DNA of 64,000 bases from Tridacna crocea (taxonomy: Eukaryota > Mollusca > Bivalvia > Cardiida > Cardiidae): contig OX031066.1 of the NCBI GenBank assembly GCA_943736015.1, positions 11,970,245-12,034,244 of the forward strand. Direction: 5' to 3'. A program made the position numbers and the translations under genes. Of this stretch, positions 48,378 through 59,205 are shown one piece after another. A model generated the notes under the pieces. It was not told the origin of the DNA. It did not search any database and saw nothing but the letters and a program-made list of their open reading frames with translations. How positions within the stretch are numbered: position 1 is the first letter of the stretch; each line of letters opens with the position of its first letter.

Positions 48378-48606
48378 TTAGCTCTTTTCCAAACGACAAA
48401 TATCAGACTCTTCCAAATTCAAAGAGTTGGCAGATGACAATTTAAAAAGCTGCAAAAATGGTGGAAAATTCGCTAGTAGTGGGGAAAAAATATTTAATAA
48501 AGAAGAAATTGCTTATAACGAGCAATTTCTCCTTATCCAACATGTTTTGACAAAAGAATTTGATAGCACACATGTGATAACCCGTGTTTGTTTGGGAAAG
48601 TGGTGA
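48378..48606 (-). mobile_element. Family A, CTCG-loop subtype, decayed
   Basis: Hairpin tip attgcttataacgagcaat; end 1 shows ccgtgtttgtttgggaaag. Confidence 0.72.
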
Positions 48607-49830
48607 AAGCAGGGCTAAGTTACTAAAATGTTGCTGTCCTAGGAAAGTATGATTCAAGAGGACGTAAGTTTGCAAGGCATGCTTTCAATTTAAACAAGTC
48701 TAAGACTATAGTGTTTGGTGAACAGTGTTCATAAAGAATCATGGTTTTGCATCGCGCTTTATCATTATGAACAAAACAGCGAAAAAGTGGCCTCTCTCCA
48801 GATTTTGTCCACAAATTAAATTTATGCAGAGCTCGTTGAGAAATAAACAAAGGAGTTCTAAACTATCTTTGACCACAGTAAGATTGAAAGACATGGTTCT
48901 AATAAACCCATTCCTTGTTACAATATTTTTCCACTATTAATTTTCAGCAAAGCTCACAGTTATTTCAAAAACATATCATCAAGTTTCAATAACCAATATT
49001 AGACACATTCATTTTTTTTACTGTGGTATGGAAATTTCCATTTCATGGTAGGATGAGGAAAAACTGTCAGCTTCCAGGGTTTTAACCTTTAAACTCTGAA
49101 TATATATAAAATTATGTGTTCTGGGTACCAGAGAGAAGATTAACCACTGCAGAACATGCATGACGAAAGAAACAATGAGTGTAATTCCAGATTAGAAATA
49201 TGTGAAAAATACTTCTAAACAAAGGACTGAGTCATGTTCCGCAGGTAATACAATTGGACAACTTATTTACTTAATTATAGGTCTGTTGTCTGCATATTTC
49301 ATATATTTCGAAGAGTTGACCTGTCTTATATAACACATCAATCACCCATCGATGGGAAAACTAGGGCTTATTCCAAAGCTAAACGCAAGCCTGTAGGGAC
49401 TGTATTATTAAATGGCCTGTGCATAGGTTGCATGCTAGCTGATCATATCTGAATAAACAGCACTTTTTTTTATTTTGAAATTCAAAGTAACAGTTGTCGT
49501 TTTGTGAAATAAGTCTGCTTATGTACCCGAAATGCCAATATTAGATAGATGTGTATTTGTAGAATGCCAACTAGCGGGAGATAATAATTATAGGTCACCG
49601 TGTTTGTCAAAAAAAAAAAAAATGATTGTGATCTGAAGGCTTGCTAAGGTAAGTACTAGATTAACTGATCCAGAGAGGTGTTTAGTGTCAACTTAACAAA
49701 GAAAGAAATGGACTCTTTTATCAAAAATTTTAGATTTGTGCAATCTTTTTATTGAAACGTGGGCTCACTTGGTACAGGATTATGTTTAATTTTTTACTGT
49801 AAAATTTTTATGTAGAAGGTAGATATTTAC
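48607..49830. other. Intron of the minus-strand gene, no feature seen
   Basis: Unique AT-rich sequence, free of family A. Confidence 0.45.
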
Positions 49831-49945
49831 CCATGTTTCAGCTTCTTCCATTTCACAGGGCTCGGAGGCATCCTTTGAGGTAAAAAAATCCTTTCTGGGG
49901 CAGGTGAATTCACTGGCATAGCTCTTGGGACGGCTGATAAGCCCC
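49831..49945 (-). CDS. Minus-strand gene, internal exon (Pro-rich)
   Basis: This 115-bp exon lies between the acceptor ttcactctcag and the donor catgg|gtaaat. It encodes about 38 residues ending in a basic patch (PQRMPPSPVKWKKLKHG). The two leading bases complete a Gly codon begun by the 51313 exon and the two trailing bases complete a Gly codon with the 47248 exon. The upstream intron contains a family A element at 50006-50229. Confidence 0.7.
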
Positions 49946-50005
49946 CTGAGAGTGAAAAATGATTATATATCATTGACTTCTTACTACACAATTCCGTGTC
50001 TTGGC

Positions 50006-50229
50006 TTTTTACCAAATTGCAAAATTTTAGACCAGTCCTAATTGAAAGCATTTGCGGTCGACAAATTAAACATGACTCAAAAACTAAAATTTGTTTTGGG
50101 AAGGGTAGAAAACATAGTAGGACGAGAAGAAAATGCTGGTTACCAGCATTTTCTCCTTTTTCCATAATGTTTTCAGTGGGTTTCTATCTCAGGGTCATTA
50201 AAAGTCATCATTGTGTGGTAAAGGGCTAA
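50006..50229 (-). mobile_element. Family A, full copy, diverged
   Basis: Ends at ctaa, overlapping the start of the next copy. Confidence 0.8.
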
Positions 50230-50423
50230 TGACCCTGCAGGAGTAGCCTCCTGAATGCATTGTGGAAGAACGAGTAAATGCTGTCAACCAGAATTTTCTC
50301 CTTTTTCCATAATATTTTCCACTCTTTCAAAGCCAAAATTATCCCTTGCTACCATTTGCCATCAACGACTACTTTCAGTTTGGACAATGTTAAAATTTTG
50401 TTGTTTTGTAAAGGAGTTTTTAA
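50226..50423 (+). mobile_element. Family A, decayed copy
   Basis: Shares its first four bases with the preceding copy and its last TTAA with the following one. Confidence 0.65.
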
Positions 50424-50543
50424 CCCTTTTACCACACAATCCCTACTTTTAACAACCTTAAAAAACACAGCTTTAGAAAACATGTTTTAAAAGGCTTCTT
50501 TCCCAGGTCCATCAAACATTGGCATTGTGCAGTAAAAAGTTAA
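50420..50543. mobile_element. Family A, symmetric copy with two end-1 termini
   Basis: Left end is end 1 (ttaacccttttaccacac, aatccctac). The reverse complement of the right end is also end 1 (ttaactttttactgcacaat) and includes gggaaagaagcc. End 2 is absent and the element is only 124 bp. Confidence 0.75.
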
Positions 50544-50698
50544 ACATCAAGGAAACATCGTTGTCAAATATGGATGATCAATATCCACAACAACAGCTCT
50601 CATGGAAAAAAAAACAAGTGTTGCAAAAGAAAGTGAAATGTTTATTTCAAGTTGTTTCTCCATTTCGCTATAATGTTTTGCAATGTGGTAATAACATA

Positions 50699-50924
50699 AT
50701 TCTTTACTCCACAGATACTCATTTCTACGCATTGCTTGTAGGAGCCTTTGGAAAACATTGTGGCAAAAGGTGAAATTGCTCGTTACGAGCAATTTCACCT
50801 TTTGTCACAATGTTTTCTATGCTATCAAAAGGTGTCATATACACATAAGAAAATGCTTCATCCTTGCTGTTATTAAGGGTCAATTAGAGTTACTATAGAA
50901 ATGCCTTATGGGGTAAAGGGTTAA
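50699..50924 (+). mobile_element. Family A, subtype C, full copy
   Basis: Hairpin arms aaaggtgaaattgctcg / cgagcaatttcacctttt are fully symmetric; ends with ggggtaaagggttaa. Confidence 0.85.
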
Positions 50925-50927
50925 TAT

Positions 50928-51130
50928 GCTGTCCGTTGCTGTGAGGTAGAGCATCGGCCTCATAACCATAAGGTCCTGGTTATTGCATGTTCGTCAACTT
51001 TGGGATTTTCCATTGACCCACACATGCGGCGCAAGTACTGGTGTAGTTCCCAGGAAGAAGAATCAAGAGAAATTAGTATAAGTTGTTAGAACTTGTTTCT
51101 CAATCAATGTAAAATAAATATGTTTAAACT
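50928..51130 (+). mobile_element. tRNA-derived SINE-like copy
   Basis: The head gctgtgaggtagagcatcgg cctcataaccataaggtc resembles a tRNA with anticodon-arm region and a degraded B box. The body has gcggcgcaagtactggtgtag. The tail ends near aaaataaatatg. Too divergent to be a functional tRNA. Confidence 0.55.
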
Positions 51131-51312
51131 AATAATTTAACACCGGAAGTGCAGATTAACCCCATCAGATATTTACACTCTAAAATTTTAGTGTCCCATT
51201 TTTTTCGGAAAGTGGGCAATGGCTTGGAAAGAATGCTATGCATAGCCTAGAGTTCCTGCAGCCAAAAGTTTGTGTTTTTTACAAATAACAAACTGGAGAT
51301 AAACAGCTTTAC

Positions 51313-51391
51313 CTAGACCTTCAGGTAGTGACATCAACACACATTTGAGCAACATCTGATCTTTTATCATCAGCTTTATGTACCTTATGAT
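51313..51391 (-). CDS. Minus-strand gene, short internal exon
   Basis: This 79-bp exon follows a strong acceptor (tttcccttccag) and ends at the donor ctag|gtaaag. Read from its first base it encodes a hydrophobic helix (YIKLMIKDQMLLKCVLMSLP) followed by EGLG and joins in phase to the 49945 exon. The preceding exon must therefore end on a codon boundary, which the 52790 exon does not with its best donor, so one exon or an alternative splice site is missing from this model. Confidence 0.65.
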
Positions 51392-51552
51392 CTGGAAGGG
51401 AAAAAAACATTCAGTATTCTGGTGATTTTAAGTTCAAATGAAGCCCCCCCCCCCCTTTCCCCAAAAATGATTATTCTTTACTAAGCAATTTTGAGTTTTG
51501 ACAACCAAGAATTTTTAACTCATGCAAATATTTCATACCATCATTTAAGCCA

Positions 51553-51730
51553 CAGTTAGAGGGCGCTGTAAGGCATTGTGGCAAAAGTATAAGATTACCA
51601 AATCAGATACTACAAGTTTGATCCTCACTTGAGGTGCTGGGCTTTTTGTTGAAGAGGCCTTGAGCAAGACTGCTCAGAGCCTTTACAAAGTACTGGTGAA
51701 ACCAAGGACATACATAGATAAGTAAATCAA
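51553..51730 (+). mobile_element. Possible SINE remnant
   Basis: Contains agtttgatcctcacttgagg (B-box-like) and a body cttgagcaagactgctcaga, followed by a (CAAT)n run (51726-51740). Confidence 0.4.
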
Positions 51731-51890
51731 TCAATCAATTATCTGCAAATGCTATAGTCTAAAATTTTGTAGGATAATAATGAGCTAACTTGATTTCATG
51801 AACCATACCAAGATATTTACTGATCTATATCTCAACAGATTTATTGCAGACCCTTAGGTAGTTATTATATATCAAACAAACGTGTAATAT

Positions 51891-52119
51891 TTAACTCATT
51901 ACCAAACAACAAAATTTTAGGTTGGTCCAGATAGAAAGCATTTGCAGACGACAAAATTCAATTGACTGAAAATTGGAAATTTGTTTTGTGAAGGGTAGAA
52001 AACAATGTAGGAAAAGGAGAAAATGCTGGTTACCAGCATTTTCTCCTTTTCCCACAGTGTTTTCTAGAGGCTTCTTTCTCAGGGGCGTCAAAAGTAGGAA
52101 TTATGTGAAAATGGGTTAA
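51891..52119 (-). mobile_element. Family A, full copy
   Basis: TTAA at both edges; in the intron between the 52790 and 51391 exons of the minus-strand gene. Confidence 0.87.
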
Positions 52120-52369
52120 AGACAGGAAAAGTATTGCTTTCTATTAGTTTGGAAAATATACTATTCATGAAAAGAAGCAATTGCTTATTCCTATATCAAG
52201 TTCAATGGTTGTCTGAGGTCATTACTGTAATGAAGAAATTAAACTTTTCATTAATGTCTGTTGCAGCCATGTAAGATCTGTATCAAGCACTTGTCCAAAT
52301 TCACAGCAATAATTACTGAAGATCAGAAATTACATGTTATACTAATTATGAAATGTCTTTGAAAGTGTA

Positions 52370-52491
52370 AAAAGCATTTCTGGAAAAGAAGAAAACGCAG
52401 GTGTTCAGCATTTTCTCATTTACCCACATTGTTTTCATAATTCTTCTTCTTAGGGTTTGTTAAACCTCAAGATTGTGTGGTAAAGGGTTAA
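52370..52491 (-). mobile_element. Family A, half copy
   Basis: Degraded hairpin plus end 1. Confidence 0.65.
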
Positions 52492-52789
52492 GTTGTCCAG
52501 AGTTCTGAGCTCAGCCCCCCTCCCAATAATTTTGAAAGTCATAGTAGCTAAATTATTAATTTTTAGTGCAATGCAATAACCAGGCAAAAAATCTCGGTAT
52601 TTCTTCCTACTCAGAAATGCTTCTTCCTTCTCAGAAATACTTCTTACTTGCCTGTGAACAGAAATAAAAAACATGTTATGGGAAAGAACAATTGCTTGTT
52701 AGACCATTAATCTCACAATCTTTAGAAAAAAGAAAATCTGTTTACTGTACAGATATAAAACCTCACATGTACTACTGTAATAGTATAAC

Positions 52790-53031
52790 CTTGAATCCTA
52801 TCTGGTAAGCTAGAAACAAGGGTCATTTCTGCATAATTTGTTTCTATTACCTTGTTTCTAAGGCTTGTGTCTCTTGGGTCATAATCACAGATCATTGCTA
52901 ATAAAGTTCTGAAGACTTCTGGTTGGTCAATAAGACTGGTTTTCAACATGTTAATTAAGGCCATCAAGGAAGCAATGTCATATTTACTGTAAAAGGTGGT
53001 TTCAGCCATTGTGATATAGCCTGGATCTATT
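52790..53031 (-). CDS. Minus-strand gene, probable N-terminal exon, PAH-like
   Basis: A 242-bp open segment follows the strong acceptor tttttctctttcag and ends at the donor caag|gttata; an alternative donor (gtgag|gtttta) lies at 52762. It contains an in-frame ATG at 53009 in good context (cacaatggctg), so translation may start with MAETTFYSKYDI. The following residues (ALINMLKTSLIDQPEVFRTL, then LLAMICDYD and, past the first donor, LPDRIQGYTI) follow the pattern of a SIN3 paired amphipathic helix (VKxxFxxQPEVYxxFLxIL ... LPxGYxI). That family call is mine by eye and weak. The LP...GY motif would be complete only if the later donor is used. Coding is well supported; membership of the same gene as 51313 is likely but a phase gap remains. 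Confidence 0.6.
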
Positions 53032-53270
53032 CTGAAAGAGAAAAAAGATAAATGTTACTTTTTGGTAAATCTTTTGTCACTCTTTACATCAGGAATCTAG
53101 TTCATGGCCGATAAAGTTATTGCATGTTCATAAAAATATTGTAACAAATAAAATGGTAAAAGGATAAGATGGGCAGACCACCTTTTTGCAGAAATGATTT
53201 GACAATTTTAGTAAATGCATATTAAATGAAGTTACAGAGTACCAAAAACATTTTATAACCAAAAGTAAGT

Positions 53271-53500
53271 TTAACTCTTTACTCCATAGATACTCATTTT
53301 GATGCATCAACCACTGACAGCTTTTGAAAACAGTGTGGGAAAAGGAGAAATTGCTCGTAACGAGCAATTTCTCCTTTTCCCACAATGTTTTCCACTCAAT
53401 CAGATATTTGTATCCTCATTTGTCCATATTTTGGACATCATATCTTTATTTGCTGCTGAAATGTAAGAGCCTCAAATTGGCATATCAGGTAAACCGTTAA
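53271..53500 (+). mobile_element. Family A, CTCG-loop subtype 2
   Basis: Close match to 32098-32327 over its full length; TTAA on both sides. Confidence 0.87.
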
Positions 53501-53574
53501 AATCTTCAAGCTTAATTCATTAAGTCATAAGTAACATTGCAAAATAGGTCACTCAAATCTCTGATTTAATTAGT

Positions 53575-53772
53575 TTAACCAATTACCACACAATCCAATC
53601 CCTACTTTTAACAACCCTGAGAAAGAAGCCTTCGGAAAAGGAGAAAATGCTAGTAACCAGTTTCGTACCCTACACAAAACAAATTTCTAATTTTCAGTCA
53701 CTTTTATTTTGTCATCTGCAAATGCTTTCGATATGGACAAACCTTAAATTTTGTTGTTTGGTTATGAGTTAA
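53575..53772 (+). mobile_element. Family A, hairpin partly deleted
   Basis: One hairpin arm is shortened; end 2 complete. Shares TTAA 53769-53772 with the next copy. Confidence 0.8.
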
Positions 53773-53987
53773 CCCCTTACCAAACAATCCCTACGACCCT
53801 GAGAAAGAAGCCTTTTGAAAACATTGTGGGAAAAGGACAAAATACTGGTCACCAGCATTTTCTTTTTTTCCCACGTTTTCTACCCTGCTGGAAACAAATT
53901 TCAGGTTTGAGTTATGTTTATTTTGTTGCATGTAAGTACATGTACTTTCAATTTGGACCGTCTGAAATTTTGTCGTTTGGTAAAAAA
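53769..53987 (+). mobile_element. Family A, tandem partner
   Basis: Starts on the shared TTAA; the right TTAA is lost (ggtaaaaaatag). Confidence 0.8.
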
Positions 53988-54261
53988 TAGTTATTTTACA
54001 TTGAGAAACAAGATCTTCATCATATGTTGCTAAATTTTCAGATCTCGATCTACAAACTGATTATATACTTTGTTTTTATTGCATTTCATATGTTGACAGC
54101 AGTATAAACAGTTGACTTTCATTAGGTCAACATTGCTTATCTCAAAACTCCTGTCCGAAATTTGTGCCTCTTTATTTTATATTGATCATATCATAAGAGG
54201 TGCATGGAGCAATTACTGGGTTTGAGTTTATCTGTTGCTAATTGCTCATCTTTTTAGAGTG

Positions 54262-54386
54262 ATTAAATTGTCTTTATAACATAATCTCTCTATGTCAGTT
54301 TTGTCGTGTATTAAGGCAGTCTGCACAAATCATGCTAGTTCATTGTCTTTATAACATAATCTCTTTATGTCAGTATTGTTGTGTAT
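54262..54386 (+). repeat. Direct repeat pair
   Basis: Tgtctttataacataatctc...gtcgtgtattaa occurs twice about 76 bp apart; a third diverged tail (gtattaaggtggtctgcaaa) lies near 54623. Confidence 0.7.
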
Positions 54387-54444
54387 TAAAAGGGGCGTAA
54401 CCAAGAAAATGTAAAATTCCATAAATAAAATTTCCATATTCAAG

Positions 54445-54477
54445 ATGGCTGTAGAACGATTTCAAGCCTCTTCTGAG
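54445..54477 (+). CDS. Probable first coding exon of a plus-strand gene
   Basis: An ATG in good context (caagatggc) begins 11 codons (MAVERFQASSE) ending at the donor tgag|gtagat on a codon boundary. It matches the phase-0 exon at 55007. It lies about 1.4 kb from the minus-strand exon at 53031 in head-to-head orientation, so the two genes may share a promoter region, now occupied by family A elements at 53271-53987. Confidence 0.5.
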
Positions 54478-55006
54478 GTAGATTATTTTTAAAATCTTGG
54501 CTGTTTTAGAACACAGCCAAACCGAAAAATACGCGAAAAGAGGCAACCTACACCCTAGCTATATTCTCGATTTTTTGTAAATTACGCACATGCATGTTAC
54601 GCGTAATAGTAAATACGCCTATGTATTAAGGTGGTCTGCAAAAATTGGGCTAGTTCATTTCTCGAATGCCCATACTGTGTTCAGAAATGCAACTTGATTG
54701 TCCTTTTGCTATGGCCGAACATGGGCAAGCAAACCAGCAAGTGACCTTAAAAATTTCCTGGGGATAAATGTTTCAGTCATTTGAAACAGCTAGAGGCTAT
54801 GGTGTAAAGTTTAAAAAAAAATATCAAGGTTGTTTCACAAAGTCATGATAATAAATCTATTTCTGTTCTCTTCTTTCTTTACTTTCAGTATTCAGTAGGT
54901 GTGTCTTAAAATTCATATTTTGAACCCCTGATATATGTCAAATTATTTTTGTCCCGAAGGATTTGAGATAATGAGAGTCTTCAGTAATTCTAAGGTTTAA
55001 TTTCAG

Positions 55007-55103
55007 CTGAGAGGTTCAGACAATATTCACTTCATAGTTTTGGGTAAAAAGAAGTCGGACATCATCCGTTTTGAAAAAGGACCTATCGAAAACGGCTCGG
55101 ACG
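55007..55103 (+). CDS. Second exon of the plus-strand gene
   Basis: This 97-bp exon has an acceptor (aggtttaatttcag) and a consensus donor (gacg|gtaagt). In phase with the 54445 exon it encodes a hydrophobic strand and basic patch (NIHFIVLGKKKSDIIRFEKG) followed by PIENGSD. I do not recognise the family. The frame leaves with one base. The remaining exons are not identified with confidence. Confidence 0.6.
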
Positions 55104-56159
55104 GTAAGTAACTTTCAAGCTTTCATTAACCCAATGCTCAGGTGCACACTCGTTATTTTAAAAGATTACACGGGCGATAATTTTTTTTTTCAACTAAAAC
55201 AGAAACATTCGAAAAGTCAAGGTTAACTGTATGTATCTAAGCCAGTGATCAAGAAGTAGGCCTATGCTAAACATTCGGATAACAACAACAAAACCACATG
55301 GTCGTCGTCTGCACCTAGAGCTTTACGTTACTATTTAAGACATTCAGCCAAAACTTACGTACGTAAAATCTACTTTTCGAACGACTGATCTAATTATTCA
55401 ACGACTCACGAAATGGTTTTGATTCTATTGAAGAAAATAACTCGCACTTATTTTAGAAAATTGACTACAATATTGCTTGAAATTGAAAGTCAATCATGGC
55501 GAAATTCTGGATCTCGGCTCCAAAGCCTGTATTTTTCTTGCTACTCTACATTCGTGGTACCAGTATTGCAAAAATTTAAATTTGTATTGTCTCCCCTTTT
55601 TACTCTTCTTTGAAAAGATCGTAAATATACTGTAAATCTCTTTTAAAAGTTTTTGAAAGTACAACTAAATCCAAATCAAGTTACGGGAAGATCTAGATTG
55701 TTCAGAATTTTTTTAAACATGAACATGTTCCATATATGCTACGATGGTTACTGGCATGTCTCTATTTCAAAATGTTATATTTGTATATGAGATAAAGACA
55801 TAACTAATTCCTTGGTGCTTTATAGCACAGGAAAGCTAAATCTGTCAGCCGTTATATGATATGACTGAGTATTCTCCCTTGACGTTAGTTTGTCCTCCGG
55901 TTATTAACATGTCGCTCTAATAGGCGAATAGTACAGTAAGTCCTTTGCGCCATCGAACATTTTAATCCCTGCATAACGATATGGATGTATTTGGCCCTTG
56001 TTATACACATTTGGATGCAATGGAACTCTCCCGTAGGCGCAATTCTGTTTTGTCTTCGGAGCACCATATATATCCACCTTGGTTGGTTAAGATTTGTTTC
56101 GATCCATAGATCTAGGTCTATATTAACATTCTTGTCCGATTTTACATAGATTTACTTGT

Positions 56160-56222
56160 GTTGCAGGATTTAAAAACTACAACATCTTCGCAAACCAAGG
56201 ATACTAACTCCACTTTGTTCGT
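56160..56222 (+). CDS. Possible third exon running into a transposon
   Basis: An acceptor (ttgtgttgcag) near 56166 is in phase with the 55103 donor. It would add Gly-Phe-Lys-Asn-Tyr-Asn, then read into the terminal repeat of the family B element at 56183, giving IFANQGY and a stop. Even without the element the frame closes within about 14 codons. Weak evidence; it may be a chance acceptor. Confidence 0.2.
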
Positions 56223-56718
56223 TATGTACCTTGGCCGCTCGCCTCTTTAAAAATCGAAACACCCGCTGCGCCACCTGTCGAATATCATGAGTTGCGTAAC
56301 CGTTGCTGATGTTATTTCTGACAAATCAAAATGCTCGTAATAAAATTGGTTGGTTATGCATCAAATATGGCTGCGCTTTCGGATTCATCACACCAAAACA
56401 AGACGAACAGACGCAATCATTTGGCTATGGAACCCGTCCTAATACTTCACATAATTGATCGTAAACAAAAAAAAAAACTCACTAAATATCGATCGTCTAC
56501 TCCTTTTTGGCAAATTTCGTCACAAACACGACAATTTTCGTTTTTGATGGGCGCCGCCATTATTGTTTTCTGTTTTGCGAAAGATTTCTTGTTACGGATG
56601 GTTTGATTGGACCCGATGGGTTTTGATCGCATCCAATGAAAAGGCGCAGCGGGAGCTTCGATTTTTAAGAGGCGAGCGGCCAAGGGTACTACCCTAGTAT
56701 CCTTGGCTTGCGAAGATG
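56183..56718. mobile_element. Family B element, 536 bp, long TIRs, 9-bp TSD
   Basis: Terminal inverted repeats of about 90 bp start catcttcgc and include ccaagg, ggccgctcgcctctt and cccgctgcgcc, with the inverse at 56640-56718. The flanks are aaactacaa on both sides, a 9-bp duplication. No coding capacity is seen. The 9-bp duplication with long inverted repeats fits Mutator/MULE or Foldback-like elements; the superfamily is inferred. Confidence 0.82.
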
Positions 56719-56921
56719 AAACTACAACTGCACTTCGTTACTTTCTATTTGATCGAATTAGGCCTACATGGGGATCCTAGCCTGCGTCCAGGCCATAATA
56801 TTAGGTCTGATAGTTTTAATCACTCATTATTGCAGTTTCTTTTCACCTTCCATACAGATCTGTGGCAAAACGGTTTAAATACCGCCTCATCATTTTTTGA
56901 TAAACTGACGTCCCATCACTA

Positions 56922-57008
56922 GCATCTTCGCTAGCCAAGGTGACGATCACTACGTGGATCTTATCATAAGATCCACGTATTGATCGTCACCTTGGCTAGC
57001 GAAGATGC
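56922..57008. mobile_element. Family B, 87-bp end-only hairpin
   Basis: A near-perfect palindrome made only of the family B ends (gcatcttcgctagccaagg ... inverse). Flanks catcactag / cattactag resemble a 9-bp duplication. Confidence 0.75.
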
Positions 57009-57224
57009 ATTACTAGTATAAAAAAGGTGAAAAGGGTTGGGCTGGAACTTACAGAGAAAAGTGATTCTGCGCGTAGATGTCCTGACAGAACGAAGTTTAA
57101 CTCGAAGCAAAATCTCACGCTTTGTGTCCTTTGCAGCTTTTTTATTCTTTGGACATCTTGATCACAACACCCAGGGCTGATATTCTTTTTTCTCTTAATT
57201 TCCTCTGCACCAACTACAGGTACT

Positions 57225-57342
57225 AAACATTGTGAGAAAAGGAGAAAATGCTGGTTACCAGCATTTTCTCCTTTTCCCACAATGTTTTCCAAGGGCTTCT
57301 TTCTCAGGGTCGTCAAGTAGGGTTTGTGTGGTAATGGGTTAA
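57225..57342 (-). mobile_element. Family A, hairpin plus end 1
   Basis: Perfect hairpin retained; end 2 replaced by unrelated sequence. Confidence 0.75.
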
Positions 57343-57697
57343 TAAGCGAAATGAAACTTTCAAGCCGACATGAAAAAACATGAAGTTTACAGTTTCAATT
57401 TTTTTTGTCTTTGGAAAATATTTCCACATCGGACTGTTCAGATCAAAGATCAGACTGCACATTCTATACAGTCCAGTCTTAATCTATTCTGCCGCATAAG
57501 GTCGGTGAGTCTCGGCAGCCTTAGGTTTAAATTCTAAATCTGAAGACTAAACCATTCAATGCACTTAGATGTTGTGCCTAGCCAATCAGTTTGAAAGTCT
57601 ATGAAATCAAAATTAGAACAATACTAATTTGGAATGGTGGTTGATTACGGTCACTTGTTGAAGGATCGTTTACCAGTCCACGTCGAATATTCATGAC

Positions 57698-57926
57698 ATA
57701 ACTCGTTACCACACAATCCCTTCTTTTGACGACCCTGAGAAAGAAGAATTTAGAAAACAATGTGGGAAAAGGAGAAAATGCTGGTAACCAGCATTTTCTC
57801 CTTTTCCCACAATGTTTTCTACCCTTCACAAAATAAATTTCAAACTTTCAGTCAATTTTGTTTTGTTGTCTGCAAATGCTTTCGATTTGGACAAACCTAA
57901 AATTTTGTCGTTTGGTAACGACGTAA
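57698..57926 (+). mobile_element. Family A, full copy
   Basis: Edges read ATAA and GTAA; hairpin perfect over more than 60 bp. Confidence 0.87.
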
Positions 57927-58700
57927 CCATAATTATGTGCTGTATCGTCTATTTGTTCGACAACTATGACAGATGTGAGAAAACTATGGTTTTCCTTTCT
58001 TTGCCTTTACCGGTCGCCTACCATTGTTGTTAAACAACACAAAAAGCATGTATAGATTTTTGTAATGCGGATATAGTCGAATGAGTGGGCGAACGCCGCC
58101 TGGAAAGATGACGGGAATAACCCTTGAGCCCATTCAAGGTTTCATAAAGAACATTTATGCCAACCATAATTTTCAGGCGAAAACTTATTCTGTATTGATT
58201 TAGGGGTTTAATTCAATTTCATAGTCCCCGATACCAGCCATCGTGGAACAAACATGTTTTTATAAACAGAAAACATTCTATTTTCATTGTCAGTGTTTGT
58301 ATCGTAGGTTTTATTTTCGGCTTTCAAAATGTGAAACAAACAGAATAAAGGGATAAAGTGTTACGGAGACTTTTACAGGTAAAACAGGGAAAATCGATAT
58401 TTGGATTATGTGGGACTACTATAGCGATATATTTCGCTGGCTGGTGAAGGTAGAAAAGCTACCACGCTCTTTAAAATAGTGTGTTATTATGAATAACAAT
58501 AACTGTTGTTTATTTAAAAAAAAAATATGGCTGTATTTCGTGATTAAGATATTTTATTTCTGTATTTTGTGATTAAGATATTCCGGAATTTGTGCCACAG
58601 TCTTATTGACTGCACCTAGTGGACATGTTTGTTGTTTGCTTTATTTAGTTTTGTATGCGAAAGATTATAATAGTGATGTTATGATAAGGAATTTTATTTC
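57927..58700. other. No gene recognised
   Basis: AT-rich; atttcgtgattaagatattt recurs twice around 58535-58580 as a short direct repeat. Confidence 0.4.
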
Positions 58701-58929
58701 TTAACCCATTACCACACAATCCCTACTTTTGACGCCCCTGAGAAAGAGACCTTTTGAAAACACTGTAGGAAAAGGAGAAAATGCTGGTAACCAGCATTTT
58801 CTCCTTTTCCCACAGTGTTTTCAACCCTTCCCAGAAAAATTTTTAATATTTCAGTCACCATTATTTTGTCGTCTGCAAATGCTTTCAATTTGAACCAGTC
58901 TAAAATTTTGTCGTGTGGTAATGAGTTAA
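58701..58929 (+). mobile_element. Family A, full copy
   Basis: Hairpin with compensated cactgta / cacagtg ends. Confidence 0.88.
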
Positions 58930-59205
58930 CAATAACTCCCTCTCTCTGTGTGTCTCTCTCTATCTATCTCTCTGTGTACAGGAAGAAGTCTGTGCCTCTC
59001 TTTCCGAATACAGTAATGTCTTTGAAGACATTTTACAATAAGGAAGTATTATTAATATTTTGCCATTGTTTCAAAATCAATATTGTGGGAATAGCTTGTT
59101 TAGTAAAATGGGCCATTTTCAACAGCAGGGATCATTGCAAATGATCCCCGCATTTGATTCCCAAGTATGCTTTATCATACTACCCCCCCCCCCCTTTTCT
59201 CTCTT

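Larger units (their letters stand above)
53032..54444. promoter_or_regulatory. Putative bidirectional promoter interval
   Basis: The interval separates the 5' ends of two divergent coding models. No TATA box or CpG-rich block stands out. Three family A elements fill 53271-53987, so any promoter lies in the remaining 54000-54444 or around 53032-53270. Inferred from gene orientation only. Confidence 0.25.

Noticed and set aside
50934-51000. tRNA gene
   Set aside because: Arms do not pair properly and the B box is degraded; it fits a SINE head better.
52280-52345. Possible minus-strand exon after the acceptor tttctgatcttcag
   Set aside because: The phase fits the 52790 donor, but only a weak internal donor is available and it does not lead in frame to the main 51391 acceptor.
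52495-52674. Open minus-strand segment (VRSISEKEEAFLSRKKYRDF) with a good acceptor, as a missing exon of the minus-strand gene
   Set aside because: It does not join in phase with the preferred 52790 donor, has no convincing donor ending on a codon boundary, and partly resembles a repeat-like stretch at 1305-1360.
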